A stretch of DNA of 11,517 bases from an uncultured Collinsella sp. (GTDB lineage: Bacteria > Actinomycetota > Coriobacteriia > Coriobacteriales > Coriobacteriaceae): positions 1 through 11,517 of the forward strand of contig UQEO01000061.1 of the NCBI GenBank assembly GCA_900540095.1, in the 5' to 3' direction. A program made the position numbers and the translations under genes. Below, piece by piece: positions 1-6,135 of the stretch. The number at the start of each line of letters is the position of its first letter. The first letter of the stretch is position 1. The notes beneath the pieces were generated by a model. It had not been told where the DNA came from, searched no databases, and saw only the letters and a list, made by a program, of their open reading frames with translations.

Positions 1-20
1 GGCCGAGGGCCCCCCTAGAC

Positions 21-61
21 AAAAAAGAAAAGGGGCCCCCGCCGAGGAATCGGCAGGCCCC
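21..61 (-). terminator. Rho-independent terminator after rplM-rpsI
   Basis: Read on the minus strand, a GC-rich stem-loop (32-61) is followed directly by a run of mostly T (the complement of 21-31, A6-G-A4). The arms are GGGGCC with GGCCCC and GCCGA with TCGGC, around a short GGAA loop. It begins 34 bases past the rpsI stop codon, so it is the natural end of the ribosomal protein transcript. The first 20 bases of the window show no gene. Confidence 0.9.
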
Positions 62-95
62 GCTTGTACATTGTATCTCGAAAGGAGATAAAACC

Positions 96-491
<396 letters not shown>

Positions 492-493
492 CT

Positions 494-937
494 TTAAGCC
501 TCCAGCTCAATCTTCGTGGGGTTCTGGGCAGCGTGCGGATGCTCGGCACCAGCGTAGACCTTAAGCTTGGTCATCTGGGCACGGCCGAGGGTGGTCTTGG
601 GCAGCATGCCGCGAACGGCGCGCTCGATGACCTTCTCCGGGTGCTTCTCCATAGCCTGGCGGAAGCTCTCAGCCTTGAGGCCGCCGTTGTAGCCGCTGTG
701 GCGATAATAGGTCTTCGTGTCGGCCTTGTTACCGGTAAGCTGGACCTTATCGGCGTTGATGACGACAACGAAGTCGCCGCAGTCACTGTTGGGCGTGAAC
801 TGGGGCTTGTTCTTACCGCGCAGGATCATTGCGATCTGGGTGGCAAGACGGCCCAGGACAGCACCATCGGCGTCGACGAGAACCCAGTTGCGCTGGACCT
901 CGCCCTGCTTGGCGTAGTGAGTCGATTTCGAAATCAC
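494..937 (-). CDS. rplM: Large ribosomal subunit protein uL13 (L13), GTG start
   Basis: Ribosomal protein L13, 147 residues, an early 50S assembly protein that binds 23S rRNA. Family motifs are visible: RNWVLVDADGAVLGRLAT at residues 16-33, the GDFVVVINADKV stretch around 54-65, the YYRHSGYNGGLK motif around 77-88, and AVRGMLPKTTLGR in the C-terminal third. Start choice: the codon is GTG at 935-937. A strong GGAGGAG ribosome-binding site (943-949) sits five bases upstream, and the N-terminus MISKSTHYAKQGEVQRNW fits the family. It is first in a two-gene operon with rpsI, driven by the promoter at about 1004-1031, with a leader of roughly 60 bases. Confidence 0.97.
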   Translation of the reverse strand: MISKSTHYAKQGEVQRNWVLVDADGAVLGRLATQIAMILRGKNKPQFTPNSDCGDFVVVINADKVQLTGNKADTKTYYRHSGYNGGLKAESFRQAMEKHPEKVIERAVRGMLPKTTLGRAQMTKLKVYAGAEHPHAAQNPTKIELEA

Positions 938-1003
938 TTAGACTCCTCCATGTACAGTACGTGTTGTTACAGAGATTCACGGGGCTCTGCAAGTAACCCG
1001 TCC

Positions 1004-1031
1004 ATATTACCCCGCTCGCCGCCCGAGTCAA
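1004..1031 (-). promoter_or_regulatory. Sigma70-type promoter for rplM-rpsI
   Basis: On the minus strand a TTGACT -35 box (1026-1031) and a TAATAT -10 box (1004-1009) are separated by 16 GC-rich bases. Start of transcription would fall near 997, about 60 bases before the rplM start. The AT-rich -10 box stands out against its GC-rich surroundings. This is a motif match by eye, not a measured start. The rest of the 938-1094 gap shows no gene. Confidence 0.65.
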
Positions 1032-1094
1032 CAGGTATTTTGGCTCCGACCAGAGTTTCTGCACATGTCGTCCATGGGTCATGACGTCGCGACG

Positions 1095-1973
1095 CTAGCG
1101 CTCGACAAACGCCTCGATATCTCCCAGCAAGCGCTTTGCCTCCTGGCGGCCCTGAATATACAAGTCGAGGAGCTTTGCCGGATCGTGCTCAACGTGGCCG
1201 ACCTCGACCGGCTTTTGCGGAGCGACGACCAGCGCGCGGCCCTCGCGCTCATACTTCCACAGATGCATGCGCTGGATGTTGTAGCGATCGTGGCGCGTCT
1301 CGATAGCCTCGAGCAGGTAGGGGTAGTCGGCATAGCGAGCGCGTGCGGCTGGCATAAACTCGTAGGGCTTTTTCTCGTATGAACGGTCCTGCGTGACAAT
1401 GACAACCGCACGGTCGAAGCCCGCCTCCTCGAGCACATGCTCGATAGGAACCGAATCGGCCACGCCGCCGTCGACGTATTTGTGCCCATCGATCTCGACC
1501 AGCGGCGTCACCAGCGGCAGCGACGTCGATGCGCGCACGGCATCGAGGTCAAGTACGGCGCTTTTGACCGGCAGGTACGCGGCGGTTCCAAAGAGCATAT
1601 CCGTCGCGACGGCGTACATCTCGATGGGGCTCGCGTCGAACGTCTCGTTGTCAAAGGGATCCAGGCGGTCCTGGACATCGTTGAAAATAAAGTCGTAACC
1701 CACAATGGAGCCCGTGGATGCAAACGATGCGGCGCCCATGAAGCGGTTGTCGTTGCAGAAAGCCAGGTTGATGCGGTTGGCACGGCCGATCTGGTGCGAC
1801 TTGTAGTTCACGCCGTTGAGGGCACCGGCCGATACACCGTAGACAGCCGGAATCTCGACGCCAGCCTCCATGAGGACGTCGAGCACGCCCGCGGTAAACT
1901 GCCCGCGGAAGCTGCCGCCCTCCAAAACGAGCGCGACCTTGCCGGCGTTCTTTGCCTTATCTTCTGCAGTCAT
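1095..1973 (-). CDS. Patatin-like phospholipase (YjjU-type serine hydrolase)
   Basis: A 292-residue patatin-fold hydrolase, expected to use a Ser-Asp dyad on acyl esters or phospholipids. The oxyanion-hole loop is LEGGSFRGQFTAGVLD (residues 17-32). The nucleophile elbow is G-V-S-A-G with Ser48, and the catalytic aspartate is Asp168 in VDGGVADSVPIEH. Spacing between these motifs matches E. coli YjjU and its relatives, which share the GIFTAGVLDEF-like N-terminus and a similar C-terminal extension containing a conserved R-H-x-x-Y-N/R-x-x-x-x region (here ETRHDRYNIQRM, 225-236). No signal peptide or clear membrane segment, so it is probably cytoplasmic. The ATG has AGGAGG five bases upstream. It stands alone: 157 bases separate it from rplM and the upstream side is repeat-rich. 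The true substrate is unknown. Confidence 0.88.
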   Translation of the reverse strand: MTAEDKAKNAGKVALVLEGGSFRGQFTAGVLDVLMEAGVEIPAVYGVSAGALNGVNYKSHQIGRANRINLAFCNDNRFMGAASFASTGSIVGYDFIFNDVQDRLDPFDNETFDASPIEMYAVATDMLFGTAAYLPVKSAVLDLDAVRASTSLPLVTPLVEIDGHKYVDGGVADSVPIEHVLEEAGFDRAVVIVTQDRSYEKKPYEFMPAARARYADYPYLLEAIETRHDRYNIQRMHLWKYEREGRALVVAPQKPVEVGHVEHDPAKLLDLYIQGRQEAKRLLGDIEAFVER

Positions 1974-2058
1974 ATTGACCTCCTGCGATTGCGTTTTGGC
2001 TTTCTTCTACCCAGTTTTGGAATGGAGGGCGCATAGGTTTTGGAGTTGAGAAGATGGA

Positions 2059-2226
2059 GCGGAAAGCGTATCCCAGTTTGAGACGGGATTCCGGGATGAG
2101 CTTTCCGCCAACAGTCCATCCGGAAAATGCATCCCATTCTGAGCCGATATTCTGGGAGGCAGTTTCCGTTGGATGACCGTTAGGAAAGCGCGTTCCACCT
2201 TGCGCTGCCGCGACGTTTTCCTAACG
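2059..2226. repeat. Three consecutive GGAAA/TTTCC stem-loops (REP-like cluster)
   Basis: Three imperfect palindromes follow each other. Unit 1 (2059-2108) has arms GCGGAAAGC and GCTTTCCGC plus inner ATCCC/GGGAT. Unit 2 (2115-2173) has TCCA/TGGA, CGGAAA/TTTCCG, GC/GC and TCCCA/TGGGA. Unit 3 (2178-2226) has the perfect ten-base arms CGTTAGGAAA and TTTCCTAACG. Units 1 and 2 also align with each other along their whole length (GGAAA, ATCCCA, GAG.CG, ATTC.GGGA, TTTCCG), so they are diverged copies of one sequence. Unit 3 shares the outer stem only. Dispersed extragenic palindromes are the most likely explanation. Confidence 0.75.
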
Positions 2227-2228
2227 TC

Positions 2229-2261
2229 CGCGCCCTGCGCAGAGTTCGATTCTCCGCGGTA
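2229..2261 (+). repeat. Copy 1 of a 33-base direct repeat with tmRNA T-arm sequence
   Basis: This 33-base segment recurs at 2428-2460 with two mismatches. Its core GAGTTCGATTCTCCGCG is identical to the T-arm and acceptor-stem region of the neighbouring ssrA gene, which lies on the opposite strand at about 2523-2540. No complete tRNA or tmRNA can be folded around it, so it is a fragment. Confidence 0.7.
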
Positions 2262-2334
2262 CGGGGTTCCGTTGGTGCGGGGCATGGCCGGCTGAGATTC
2301 GATAAACATCGCATCTGTTTTGGGCTGGGGCATT

Positions 2335-2346
2335 GCGCGGAGAATC
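2335..2346 (-). repeat. Short inverted fragment matching the tmRNA 3' end
   Basis: Twelve bases, GCGCGGAGAATC on the plus strand, match the complement of the ssrA 3' region exactly and are inverted relative to the two 33-base copies. The match is short and could be chance, but it lies between the two longer copies. Confidence 0.35.
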
Positions 2347-2418
2347 CGCGTATTTGCTTCGCAAATCCGCGCCGGCTTCGGCCGTCCTCGCCCGCTCGCT
2401 ACAAACGCTTCGCGTTTG
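2347..2418. repeat. Cluster of three small hairpins with TTC-type loops
   Basis: Three short stem-loops lie close together: ATTTGC-TTC-GCAAAT (2352-2366, extended by flanking CGCG pairs), GCCG-GCTT-CGGC (2371-2382) and CAAACGC-TTC-GCGTTTG (2402-2418). None is followed by a T-tract, so they do not look like terminators. Function unknown. Confidence 0.55.
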
Positions 2419-2427
2419 CTTTACGCT

Positions 2428-2460
2428 CGCGCCCTGCATAGAGTTCGATTCTCCGCGGTA
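2428..2460 (+). repeat. Copy 2 of the 33-base direct repeat with tmRNA T-arm sequence
   Basis: Second copy of the segment at 2229-2261, 199 bases away in the same orientation, differing at two positions. It ends 12 bases before the ssrA terminator hairpin and carries the same 17-base core as the tmRNA T-arm. Confidence 0.7.
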
Positions 2461-2472
2461 TCTATATGTAAT

Positions 2473-2504
2473 AAAAAAGCAGGTAGAGACACTTCTCTAC
2501 CTGC
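2473..2504 (-). terminator. Rho-independent terminator of ssrA
   Basis: On the minus strand the perfect ten-base arms GCAGGTAGAG and CTCTACCTGC enclose a six-base loop, followed by a T6 run (complement of 2473-2478). It starts 10 bases past the encoded CCA of the tmRNA, a typical distance. Confidence 0.93.
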
Positions 2505-2514
2505 CTGTAACTAT

Positions 2515-2878
2515 TGGTGGAGGCGCGGAGAATCGAACTCCGGTCCACGAAAGCCCCCTGATTGGCATCTCCAAGCTCAGTCGCTGGTTTTGTCTCGGAC
2601 GCTTTGCGCGCAGCGACACGCTCGCGGCGTCCCAACCGGTTCTGTCTTAGCCTGCGCCATACCGATTACGTGCGCAGGAGCATTCCCCTAAAATGACGTC
2701 GCACCGGTGTCGGGGAAATCACCGGGTTGACGCGCCGCTATAAACTAAGCAGCGAGAGCCATAGGCTCAAAAGAAGAGTTGTTGTCAATTCAATTTGACG
2801 GTACCCCTGTTTAACGAGGCGAGGAGACCTCGGCTTGCTTCCTCTCTCAGAGCTATCGTGTCGAAACCAGTCGCCCCC
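2515..2878 (-). ncRNA. ssrA: tmRNA (10Sa RNA)
   Basis: Transfer-messenger RNA, 364 bases, which rescues stalled ribosomes with SmpB and tags the incomplete protein for proteolysis. On the minus strand the 5' end GGGGGCG (2872-2878) pairs with CGCCTCC near the 3' end to form a seven-pair acceptor stem with one G-U. An A and an encoded CCA follow (2515-2517). The hallmark GGTTTCGACA lies just after the 5' stem, and the 3' T-arm is CGGAG-TTCGATT-CTCCG. The internal reading frame ends in ALAA-stop at 2745-2759. It is one-piece and linear, not permuted. The acceptor-stem ends define the boundaries given here. Small open frames across this locus, including one with GAENRTPVHESP, are artefacts of the RNA gene. 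Confidence 0.96.
2745..2786 (-). other. tmRNA tag-peptide reading frame
   Basis: The frame encodes DNNSSFEPMALAA followed by TAG. The last four residues, ALAA, are the protease-recognition end seen across bacteria. An in-frame TGA at 2790-2792 sits two codons before the GAC, so the resume codon can only be ATT, GAC or a later codon. GAC (2784-2786) is my best guess, giving a tag of Ala from the charged tmRNA plus 13 encoded residues. The ALAA end is secure, the first codon is not. Confidence 0.75.
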
Positions 2879-3050
2879 GAATGTCGGGAAAGTCTGGATG
2901 GTATTGAGCACGAGCACCCAACACCCGTCGACTTTTCAAGGAACATACGGAGCGAGCCCCGCTTGTGGAGTGTTATCTTACCACGTTCTGAAAGCGGACA
3001 GCTGTTCTATGCACGAGCTGTGAAGACCCCAATGTGCGCCGCACTTCGCA

Positions 3051-3079
3051 CTTTTGCTACCGATCGCGTCACGTATATT
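3051..3079 (+). promoter_or_regulatory. Possible promoter for the 144-residue protein gene
   Basis: A TATATT -10 box (3074-3079) lies 17 bases after a weak CTTTTG -35 box (3051-3056), within an otherwise GC-rich gap, placing transcription start roughly 30 bases before the ATG at 3116. The -35 match is poor, so this is tentative. The rest of the gap back to the ssrA 5' end at 2878 must also hold the divergent ssrA promoter, for which I see no convincing match. Confidence 0.4.
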
Positions 3080-3115
3080 TTCGCCAAGCAAAATTGACCC
3101 ATCGAAAGGATCGTT

Positions 3116-3550
3116 ATGGATACCAAGCAGCAACTCGTCAATGCACTCGCAGGCCTGGGCTCAACCATTACCGAAGCTATGGATGTGATCGAGGGCTTTG
3201 TTCCCTGCGGACATCCCGCCCTCACGGTATCGAACGCACTCGTCGCGCTGGACGCTGACGATGATGCGGCTCTCGCCCAGCAGCTTGAGACCGTCGAGGG
3301 CTTTATCGACCACGTGAGTGAGAACCGCGGCGCGGCCGCCTACCACGGCATCGAGGTCGAGCTCGCGGGTCCCAAAGCCGATCTGTTCGCAGCAATCCGC
3401 GAGGTAGGCGCCCTTATGCAGACCGCAGGCGTCAAGAACACCCAGGTCAACGAGTGGGTCTACCGCAGTCTGGCAGCACTCGACAGCTCAGACGAAAAGG
3501 CAGCCGAGCAGCTCACCGAAGCCCCTGCCATCAAAGCTGCACTTGCCTAA
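3116..3550 (+). CDS. Uncharacterised helical protein with internal repeat
   Basis: A 144-residue protein that I do not recognise. It is acidic, alanine- and leucine-rich and predicted to be mostly helical, with no signal peptide or membrane segment, so probably cytoplasmic. Two segments resemble each other: residues 40-57 (NALVALDADDDAALAQQL) and 117-133 (RSLAALDSSDEKAAEQL). Each sits behind a helix of the form L-x-x-A-[IL]-x-x-[LV]-G (7-15 and 90-98), suggesting two related helical halves. The only cysteine is in C31-G-H-P (31-34). The ATG has GAAAGGA five bases upstream, a good ribosome-binding site, and codon use fits a real gene. It is monocistronic, transcribed away from ssrA and converging on the P-type ATPase operon, with a shared hairpin after it. 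Function cannot be inferred. Confidence 0.85.
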   Translation: MDTKQQLVNALAGLGSTITEAMDVIEGFVPCGHPALTVSNALVALDADDDAALAQQLETVEGFIDHVSENRGAAAYHGIEVELAGPKADLFAAIREVGALMQTAGVKNTQVNEWVYRSLAALDSSDEKAAEQLTEAPAIKAALA

Positions 3551-3595
3551 AAAGGCCTGCACCCTGGCGGCTGCGGTACCGCCCGGGTGCAGGCC
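3551..3595 (-). terminator. Long hairpin between convergent genes, terminator for the ATPase operon
   Basis: The perfect 11-base arms GGCCTGCACCC (3554-3564) and GGGTGCAGGCC (3585-3595) enclose a second stem GGCGG/CCGCC. Read on the minus strand the stem is followed by TTTTT, so it is a proper rho-independent terminator for the ATPase operon. On the plus strand no T-run follows, so termination of the upstream small gene there would rely on the hairpin alone. Confidence 0.85.
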
Positions 3596-3614
3596 ATAAG
3601 CTCAATCGAAAACC

Positions 3615-5690
3615 CTAACGCAGATACGCTTTCGCGTTGTCCAAGCTGTACGCAATCGTCGAGCCGTTGTGCAACAGCGACGACGTCTGCGGGGTAATCG
3701 CGCCGGTAATGCCCAGTGCCAAGAGCGCCGAGTTGGTGAGCATCACCTTGGAATACGAACTCGTCAGACGGTCGATAAGCCCCTGGCTCATGCGACGTAG
3801 ACGCACGATTGCGGCGAGATCCGTGTCAGTCAGGATGATATCGGCGACCTCCTTGGCGATGTCGCTTCCGCCGCCCATGGCCAGCCCCACGTCGGCCAAA
3901 CCGAGCGCCGGCGAATCGTTGACGCCGTCGCCCACCATGGCAACGTGGCGCCCCTCGCGCTTAATCCGCTCAACATACGCGTACTTGTCCTCGGGCAGCA
4001 GCTCGGCCTTAAACTCGTCGACACCTGCCTCGCGAGCAATGCGCTCGGCCGTGCGCTCCGAGTCGCCCGTGAGCATGACCACGTGCTTAACGCCCAACGC
4101 GTGCAAGTCGGCGATGGCCTCACAGACCCCGGCCTTGAGCGGATCCTCGATACCGAGCACGCCGACGACCTTGCCATCGACCGCCAGGTACAGCGGCGAC
4201 AGGCCCTGCATCTGGGACTCAATGCGTTCCTTGATGTCGGAATCGAGCTGCGCGCCCTCGTCCTCAAATACAAAGTGCGCGGAACCGATGATAGCGCGAC
4301 GCCCTTCGATGGACGAGGCAATGCCGTGCGCCACGATGTACTCGACGGCGGCGTGGCGCTCGCGATGCTCGAGCCCGCGCTCACGTGCCGCATTGACCAC
4401 GGCGCGCGCCACCGGATGCGGAAAATGCTCCTCCAGGCAAGCGGAAAGGCGCAGGACCTCGTCCTCGCTCCAGCCATCGGTGGTGAGTACGCAGGCAAGA
4501 CGCGGCTGCGCCTCGGTGAGCGTACCGGTCTTATCAAACACAATGGTGTCGGCCTTGGCAAACGACTCAAAGTACTTCGCGCCCTTGACCATTACGCCCA
4601 TCTTGGCGGCGTCGCTCATGGCAGTCATGACGGCGACGGAACCCGTGAGCTTGAGTGCGCACGAGTAGTCGACCATCAGCGCCGCCGAGGTCTTGATGAG
4701 GCTGCGGGTGGTAAGCGCAACCAGGCCCGCGAGCAGGAAGTTCCACGGGACGATCTTGTTGGCAAGGTCCTCCATATGCGACTGGCCCTCGGACTTGAGC
4801 GAGTCGGCCGTCTGCACGAGCGAGACGATCGAGCGCAGCTTGGTCTGCGCCGTGTTGGCGCGCACGCGCACCAAGATGCTGCCGTCTTCCACGACGGTGC
4901 CGGCGAACACGTCGTCGCCCACGCTGCGCTCGACGGCCAGCGGCTCGCCGGTCAGGGTCGCCTGGTTGACCATAGCGCTCCCCTGCTCGACCACGCCGTC
5001 GATGCAAATGGACATGCCAGTGCGTACGGCGACCAGATCGCCGGGCTCGAGCTCGGTGGCGGCAACACTTACCTCGGTGTCACCGACCACTTTTTGTGCC
5101 TTGTCGGGCACGTCGAGCAGCGAGTTGATGAGCTCGTTTTCGCTCATGGCGCGCGTGTAGTCCTCGAGCAGCTCGCCCACGTTGAGCAGGAACATTGTCT
5201 GGCCCGCGGTGTCGACATCACGTTTGATGAACGAAATGCCGATGGCCGAAGCGTCGAGCACGGGAACGGTCAGGCGCGGCTGCGCGAGCTCACGGAGGGC
5301 GGTGCGCAAAAAGGTCATGTAGCCGGCCACGACAAACATCGCACGCAGAGGCGTCGGCAAGAACCAGCGGCGCGCGTAGTGGGCGCCGATAAGTGTGGCA
5401 AGATCCATGACGAGCTTGTGCTTGCGTGGCTCAAGCTGCATCACGTAGCCCGACTTGGCATCGGCGATAGCTTGAGCATCGAGTGCGCCCAAGGCGTCGA
5501 GCACGCTTGCACGGCGCGGCTCGTCGTACTCCAGCGCCATCTGGCCAATGCGGCCATACACGCGCACCTTGTGCACGCCGTCGATATCGCCGCTGAGCTT
5601 AAGAAGTGCATCGAGATCGCTCTCTGGCACAGGACCCGCCAATTGAAGACGGGTCCTGCCGGGGATCTCGCTAATAATCGAGAATCTCAT
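3615..5690 (-). CDS. P1B-like P-type ATPase with HMA_2-like N-terminus and YSCALKL motif
   Basis: A 691-residue membrane cation pump of the heavy-metal (P1B) type. The N-terminus (MRFSIISEIPGRTRLQL) resembles an HMA_2 domain and lacks a CxxC metal site. Core motifs in order: TGEP (247-250) of the actuator domain, the membrane motif Y342-S-C-A-L-K-L, the phosphorylated Asp386 in DKTGTLT, the HP pair H425-P426 typical of P1B nucleotide domains, TGD (541-543) and GDGVND (587-592), with LLHNGSTIAYSLDN near the C-terminus. Membrane segments are at about 113-133, 142-176, 314-350 and 645-690, fewer than in a typical P1B pump. The usual CPC, SPC or TPC is replaced by SC without proline, so the ion cannot be assigned. 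It lies 18 bases after the DUF6110-like gene. There is no strong ribosome-binding site, so translational coupling is likely. Confidence 0.9.
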   Translation of the reverse strand: MRFSIISEIPGRTRLQLAGPVPESDLDALLKLSGDIDGVHKVRVYGRIGQMALEYDEPRRASVLDALGALDAQAIADAKSGYVMQLEPRKHKLVMDLATLIGAHYARRWFLPTPLRAMFVVAGYMTFLRTALRELAQPRLTVPVLDASAIGISFIKRDVDTAGQTMFLLNVGELLEDYTRAMSENELINSLLDVPDKAQKVVGDTEVSVAATELEPGDLVAVRTGMSICIDGVVEQGSAMVNQATLTGEPLAVERSVGDDVFAGTVVEDGSILVRVRANTAQTKLRSIVSLVQTADSLKSEGQSHMEDLANKIVPWNFLLAGLVALTTRSLIKTSAALMVDYSCALKLTGSVAVMTAMSDAAKMGVMVKGAKYFESFAKADTIVFDKTGTLTEAQPRLACVLTTDGWSEDEVLRLSACLEEHFPHPVARAVVNAARERGLEHRERHAAVEYIVAHGIASSIEGRRAIIGSAHFVFEDEGAQLDSDIKERIESQMQGLSPLYLAVDGKVVGVLGIEDPLKAGVCEAIADLHALGVKHVVMLTGDSERTAERIAREAGVDEFKAELLPEDKYAYVERIKREGRHVAMVGDGVNDSPALGLADVGLAMGGGSDIAKEVADIILTDTDLAAIVRLRRMSQGLIDRLTSSYSKVMLTNSALLALGITGAITPQTSSLLHNGSTIAYSLDNAKAYLR

Positions 5691-5708
5691 AGTTTGTGCC
5701 TGGGAGCG

Positions 5709-5954
5709 TTACTCGGCTGCCTCGTCAGCAGCGGCCTCGCTCTGGGTGATGTAGGCAGCCTCGGCAACCATGTCGTCGACATTAGCCTTGGCCTGCTCGA
5801 CCATGTCCTGGTAGCCGTTCTTGATGCGCATGCCGCACGCGATACCCTGCACGCAGGCATTCTTGACCGGAGCGCTGGTAAGCAGCTTGATGCCGGCCGT
5901 GCCAAGCAGAAAACCGCCACCGACAAGCAGGGTATTGAACGTCGACTTCTTCAT
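5709..5954 (-). CDS. DUF6110-like small membrane-anchored protein
   Basis: An 81-residue protein. The N-terminal segment FNTLLVGGGFLLGTAGIKLL (6-25) is a glycine-rich hydrophobic anchor, followed by an amphipathic helical tail ending in the acidic SEAAADEAAE. The pattern GGxLxGTAGIKxLTS resembles DUF6110, a family I recall as a frequent neighbour of HMA_2 proteins and P-type ATPases in Gram-positive anaerobes. The start is the ATG at 5954, with AAGGGAG seven bases upstream. The frame is open further upstream to another ATG, but those residues overlap the leader palindrome and have no ribosome-binding site. It is first in an operon with the ATPase 18 bases downstream, so it may be an accessory or regulatory subunit. 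Cysteines 34 and 40 are the only obvious metal-ligand candidates. Confidence 0.78.
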   Translation of the reverse strand: MKKSTFNTLLVGGGFLLGTAGIKLLTSAPVKNACVQGIACGMRIKNGYQDMVEQAKANVDDMVAEAAYITQSEAAADEAAE

Positions 5955-5998
5955 GTTGCTTCTCCCTTTTGCCGCATTGGACGCGGCACGGTGCCTTA

Positions 5999-6028
5999 GT
6001 ACCCGAGTAAACAAGTTTGCTCGGGTAC
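5999..6028. promoter_or_regulatory. 30-bp palindrome in the leader of the DUF6110/ATPase operon, candidate operator
   Basis: Arms GTACCCGAGTAAAC (5999-6012) and GTTTGCTCGGGTAC (6015-6028) are complementary at 13 of 14 positions around a central AA. The palindrome lies 45 bases upstream of the DUF6110-like start and just downstream of the probable promoter. It has no T-tract on either side, which argues against a terminator. Such symmetry suits a dimeric repressor, although an RNA hairpin in the leader is also possible. Confidence 0.65.
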
Positions 6029-6045
6029 ACTTTTGAGACTAGTTT

Positions 6046-6074
6046 AGTATAATTATTTGGTCAACAACGGCTAA
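6046..6074 (-). promoter_or_regulatory. Probable promoter of the DUF6110/ATPase operon
   Basis: On the minus strand TATACT (6046-6051) is a good -10 box, with the weaker -35 box TTAGCC (6069-6074) 17 bases upstream. Transcription would begin near 6039, so the 30-bp palindrome would lie at about +11 to +41. An alternative pairing uses TTGACC (6059-6064) as the -35 box with a poor -10 (TAGTCT, 6036-6041). The region is strikingly AT-rich for this genome. Confidence 0.5.
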
Positions 6075-6105
6075 CTTTTTGGAAACTATGGGGGTGAACT
6101 CAATA

Positions 6106-6130
6106 TGACAAAGGGACTGTCCCTTTGTCA
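6106..6130. repeat. Perfect 25-bp palindrome after the ABC operon
   Basis: TGACAAAGGGAC and its exact complement GTCCCTTTGTCA flank a single central T. It starts five bases past the stop codon of the second ABC gene. No T-tract follows on the minus strand, so it is not a classic terminator, though it may stabilise or weakly end the ABC transcript. From memory, AAAGGGAC-type palindromes recur between genes in Gram-positive gut bacteria, so a dispersed repeat is likely. Confidence 0.7.
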
Positions 6131-6135
6131 CACTC

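Larger units (their letters stand above)
1974..2514. other. Gene-free, repeat-rich stretch between ssrA and the phospholipase gene
   Basis: These 541 bases show no convincing gene. Short open frames here lack ribosome-binding sites and resemble no family. In order they contain three successive stem-loops (2059-2226), a first tmRNA T-arm-like fragment (2229-2261), an unassigned stretch, an inverted tmRNA-like fragment (2335-2346), three small hairpins (2347-2418), a second T-arm-like fragment (2428-2460) and the ssrA terminator (2473-2504). A clear promoter for the phospholipase gene was not seen. Confidence 0.7.

Noticed and set aside
2229..2262. A possible tRNA gene from the GAGTTCGATTC core
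   Set aside because: Only the T-arm-like piece is present. No D-arm, anticodon arm or matching acceptor stem can be folded around it.
2059..2460. A CRISPR array
   Set aside because: The units are imperfect palindromes of differing sequence without uniform repeats or regular spacers, and no cas genes are present in the window.
2320..2691. Plus-strand open frames with GAENRTPVHESP or RRGESNSGPRK
   Set aside because: They overlap the tmRNA 3' end and its flanking fragments. Such peptides are a known by-product of translating tRNA and tmRNA genes.
3945..5999. A 684-codon open frame on the plus strand opposite the P-type ATPase and DUF6110-like genes
   Set aside because: It mirrors the codon bias of the real minus-strand gene, is rich in His, Gly and Arg, resembles no family and has no ribosome-binding site. 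The opposite strand encodes all P-type ATPase motifs.
6048..6053. A perfect TATAAT on the plus strand
   Set aside because: There is no suitable -35 box at the right distance and no plus-strand gene downstream. The AT-rich patch is better explained by the minus-strand promoter.
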